NCBI GenBank assembly: GCA_017893485.1
Contig: CM030361.1
Span: 141,626,461-141,690,460, forward strand
Length of the DNA: 64,000 nt
Reading direction: 5' to 3'
Origin: Hemerocallis citrina
Lineage: Eukaryota > Streptophyta > Magnoliopsida > Asparagales > Asphodelaceae
The notes beneath the pieces were generated by a model. The model did not search any database and was not told where the DNA came from. It worked only from the letters and a program-made list of their open reading frames with translations. Positions 61,640 to 64,000 of this stretch are shown here, one piece after another. Position 1 is the stretch's first letter. The number at the start of each line of letters is the position of its first letter. Position numbers and translations under genes: made by a program.

Positions 61640-64000
61640 CTAATACTCTTCCAAAACGTCCAAACCCTTCCGATCCAGACCTTTTCCCTCCTCCCGTCCT
61701 TCTTTGATGTTAGAGATCTCGGCTTCCTCTACAAATCCATCTCTTTTGTGTCTCCATCTCCCCCCCTTTTTTGTTGTTGGGGGGTTCCTTGTGCCCCCTG
61801 GTGCTGGGGTTTTTTTCTTCAGATCCTCCTCTTCTTTCCTTTGGGTCTTGTCGTGGTCTCCTCCTTTCGGCGGTTTATCGCTGGTTGTCGTGGGAGGGTG
61901 CATCAGATCTGCTCGTCCCCTCAGCGGTTGTGCCCTCTTGTGCCCTTTGGCACCTGGATTGTGCAGTAGTCTACGACTCTCTTGTTCTCAAGACCTCCTT
62001 TCCCCGGAATTTAGCGGTGGACTTCATCTCACTGTAAGACCCTCTGCCGTTTCCCCCCTTTTTTTAGGGTCCTCACTCTTCTCCCTTTTCTTACTTGTTT
62101 ACATAGTTTTGCAAGTTGACGCTCCCCTCCTTCTGGTGGTTGCATCCCGGATCACCGGTATTTTATTCTGGCTACCTTTTCAGTCTACTGATTTCTTCAG
62201 TTCGACTGTGTTTTCTTCTGCTGATTGTGTTCCTTGTTTTCTTTTCTCGTGTTTTTTTTGTTACAATTTATTGTTTTCTTCGATCTTTCTTCTGGTGGAT
62301 GCATTCCTTGCCCTCTTTACTTTTCTGTGTGCTTGTTTTGCTGGATCTCCTTTGTAGATCTACCTGATTCTTTTCGTGGGTTTTCTTCTTTTCCCTCTTT
62401 TCGGGGTTTTTTCAGTGGTTTTTTGGAGGGTATTTTACCTGCCTTTTGTCTTCCTTGAATCGCTACAGTGCGTGTTTTTGCAATTCGATTTTTTTGCCGT
62501 TGACTGGGCCTGTTTTTCTTGGGCATTTTGATGGAGCCTTTAATTTGGGTTGAAGTTGTTAAAAAGAGGCCGGTTAGTAAAAAAATAGCACTTTTTTTTA
62601 GAGCTGGCCATATTTCGGCCCATCCTTCTCCTCCTAAAGCCACCCACTTCCAGACTCTTCTGGGGGATTCTCGCGCTTCTTCTTCCTGCCCTTCTTCTCA
62701 CTCTTCATCTTCCTCTCACTCTAATAATCTTCCACCGTCTCCTCATTCTCCTCTTAGCCGTTGCTTTCGTTGCCTCCAGACTAGACATTTCAAGCTTTTC
62801 TGCAAAGCAAAAATGAAATGTTTGTTCTATCAAAAAATGGCCATTCGCGCAGTAGATGTTTTACGCTACAACAGATCATCGGTCTTCCGGTGGGGGTGCC
62901 CATCTCGGAGCAGGTCTTGGGTGCTCTGGATTTCCATTCACTGCTCGCTAAATTGGCTGATATTGAGTCAAGGAAATCTAAGAGGCCCAGGCTCTCTGAT
63001 GATGCTGCTCTCCTTCCAACTCCACCGTCTACTCTTCTTCTGTCAACTACTAAGCAATCTCCTGCTTCCTTATCCTCTCAGTCGCAGGTGCTTGTCCAAC
63101 CTCCTCCTCCTCCTATCTCTGCAATTCAGAAGCCTTCCCGTGCTCTCGGTGTCTCGGTTATTGTCGCCTTATCTCCGGACATAGCGACTAAAATCTCTAA
63201 CCTTGATAGCTTCGGTGTGGTCTCTTTCTCTGGTGGTTCTATTACGAACTCCTCTTTAGATGACTTTCTTTGCAACACCTGCAATGTGGCCAATTGAACC
63301 TGGGCAGTTAATTCTTGCACTAATGGAGACATCGTGATTAATTTCTCTTCGACTAAGGTGCTCTTAGATTTAGTCAAAAGGAAGTCCTTCTTTCTTGGCT
63401 CTGTTCAACTTATTATCTGGATGTGGGCTTCCAAGGGATCGACCCTTCCAACCCTTCAGTCCCGGCCGACCAAGGTGTTGATTATTGGTCTCCCCCTTTC
63501 TGCGACTCCCCTCATCTTGTGGCTTCCATGTCTAAATGCATTGGTGAGCTCACCTGCACCTCCTCTACCTCTCTTCTAGCTTCTGGCGGCCTCTAGATCG
63601 AAGCTGAATTCTTGTGCCCTTTGTTGGCTGAGAGGATATCTTGCTACTCTCTGAGGGTGGGGAACTACCTCTACCCTATTAGGGTCACTTACCATGATTC
63701 TGCTCCTACCTCGTTTGAGCCTTCAAAGTCTCTAGCTTTACCTTGCTCTCTGCCCCTTTCCTCAGGGAAGAGCCCTACTCCCTTTGCGGCTGGATCTGCT
63801 ACCAAGCCTGCATCCGTTCTGTCGAAGAATAAAAACAATCTCAAAAAATTGGTTAAGAAGGCCTTCCCCTTTGCTCACCAAAGCAGCCCCTCCAAATCTG
63901 GTGTGGATTAACCCAAATCATTCTTCACATCCTAATCCTTCGCAACTGGCGTCTGATTCTGCCCCCTCCATGGGCTCAGCTCCTTTAGCACCTACTCTTG
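61640..64000 (+). mobile_element. L1-like LINE, 5' part, runs off the window
   Basis: A pyrimidine- and T/C-rich leader (about 61640-62525) precedes an ORF1 with zinc knuckles (62531-63911). The first open stretches in the leader (61704-62357) are Leu/Phe/Cys-rich and look like composition artefacts. ORF2 would lie beyond the right edge. The left boundary is approximate. Confidence 0.65.
62531..63911 (+). pseudogene. LINE ORF1 with CCHC knuckle, frameshifted
   Basis: RNA-binding ORF1 protein. The ATG at 62531 gives MEPLIWVEVVKKRP. A Ser/Pro-rich linker is followed by CFRCLQTRHFKLFC, a CX2CX4HX4C knuckle (about 62761-62802). The second knuckle is split by a frameshift at an A run near 62840: its GHSRSRC half is in the next frame. 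In that knuckle the second Cys appears as Tyr. That frame ends at 63297, and a third frame (63612-63911) continues with a YLYPIRVTYHDSAP block. The protein cannot be made intact from this copy. Confidence 0.7.

Noticed and set aside
61704..62357. 217-codon Leu/Phe/Cys-rich open frame
   Set aside because: It lies in the pyrimidine-rich leader of a LINE. Overlapping open frames in other frames show it is composition, not a membrane protein.

Overview
This window is nuclear DNA of a flowering plant. I see no complete host gene, rRNA or tRNA. It is a transposon-dense, AT-rich, probably heterochromatic region in which almost every recognisable feature is a mobile element, part of one, or a gene fragment. 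Evidence for a plant includes an initiator-Met tRNA type primer-binding site, a Sirevirus-type Ty1/copia element with an envelope-like ORF, L1-like LINEs with a zf-RVT domain, CACTA, hAT, PIF/Harbinger and Mutator-like elements, Helitrons, and fragments of plant gene families (FAR1, UNC93-like, ABC1K). The species cannot be named from the sequence.

Layout. 1-5100: exon-like flank sequence interrupted by a solo LTR (487-3326), then a PIF/Harbinger remnant. 5099-9646: a small hAT element, then a 5'-truncated, frameshifted L1-like LINE with a 14-bp target duplication. 10131-11507: a PIF/Harbinger MITE, a second MITE and a Helitron. 11917-17927: a decayed Ty1/copia element with ~290-bp LTRs. 19017-30417: a deep nest. 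A probable copia LTR holds a solo LTR (20698-30296), which holds a small LTR-element fragment, which holds a 172-bp MITE and an inverted dimer of TIR elements, which holds a complete small LTR retrotransposon, which holds a second copy of the same MITE.

31339-41046: a full-length Sirevirus-type Ty1/copia element (LTRs ~1.38 kb, TSD ATTAA) with gag, pol and an envelope-like ORF. Each reading frame is broken or decaying. The element is studded with the palindrome CAGTCGACTG. 43020-43945: a non-coding array of nested palindromes built on CGCTATCTGAGATAGCG. 44379-53500: a third solo LTR of the same family, carrying a Helitron and a 5-kb CACTA element. 53960-59560: an inverted repeat with a duplicated arm, a broken last exon of an UNC93-like gene, two separated parts of a Helitron, and a cluster of Mutator-like elements with TA microsatellites, one carrying a FAR1-domain fragment in its loop. 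59687-61210: a small Helitron and a Tourist-like element holding one clean ABC1K-like exon. 61640-64000: the 5' part of another L1-like LINE (leader plus frameshifted ORF1), running off the window.

There are no working pathways here. The genes that do act together are the modules of the retrotransposons. The most informative content is the order of insertions, which can be read from target-site duplications, and the two families of DNA palindromes.
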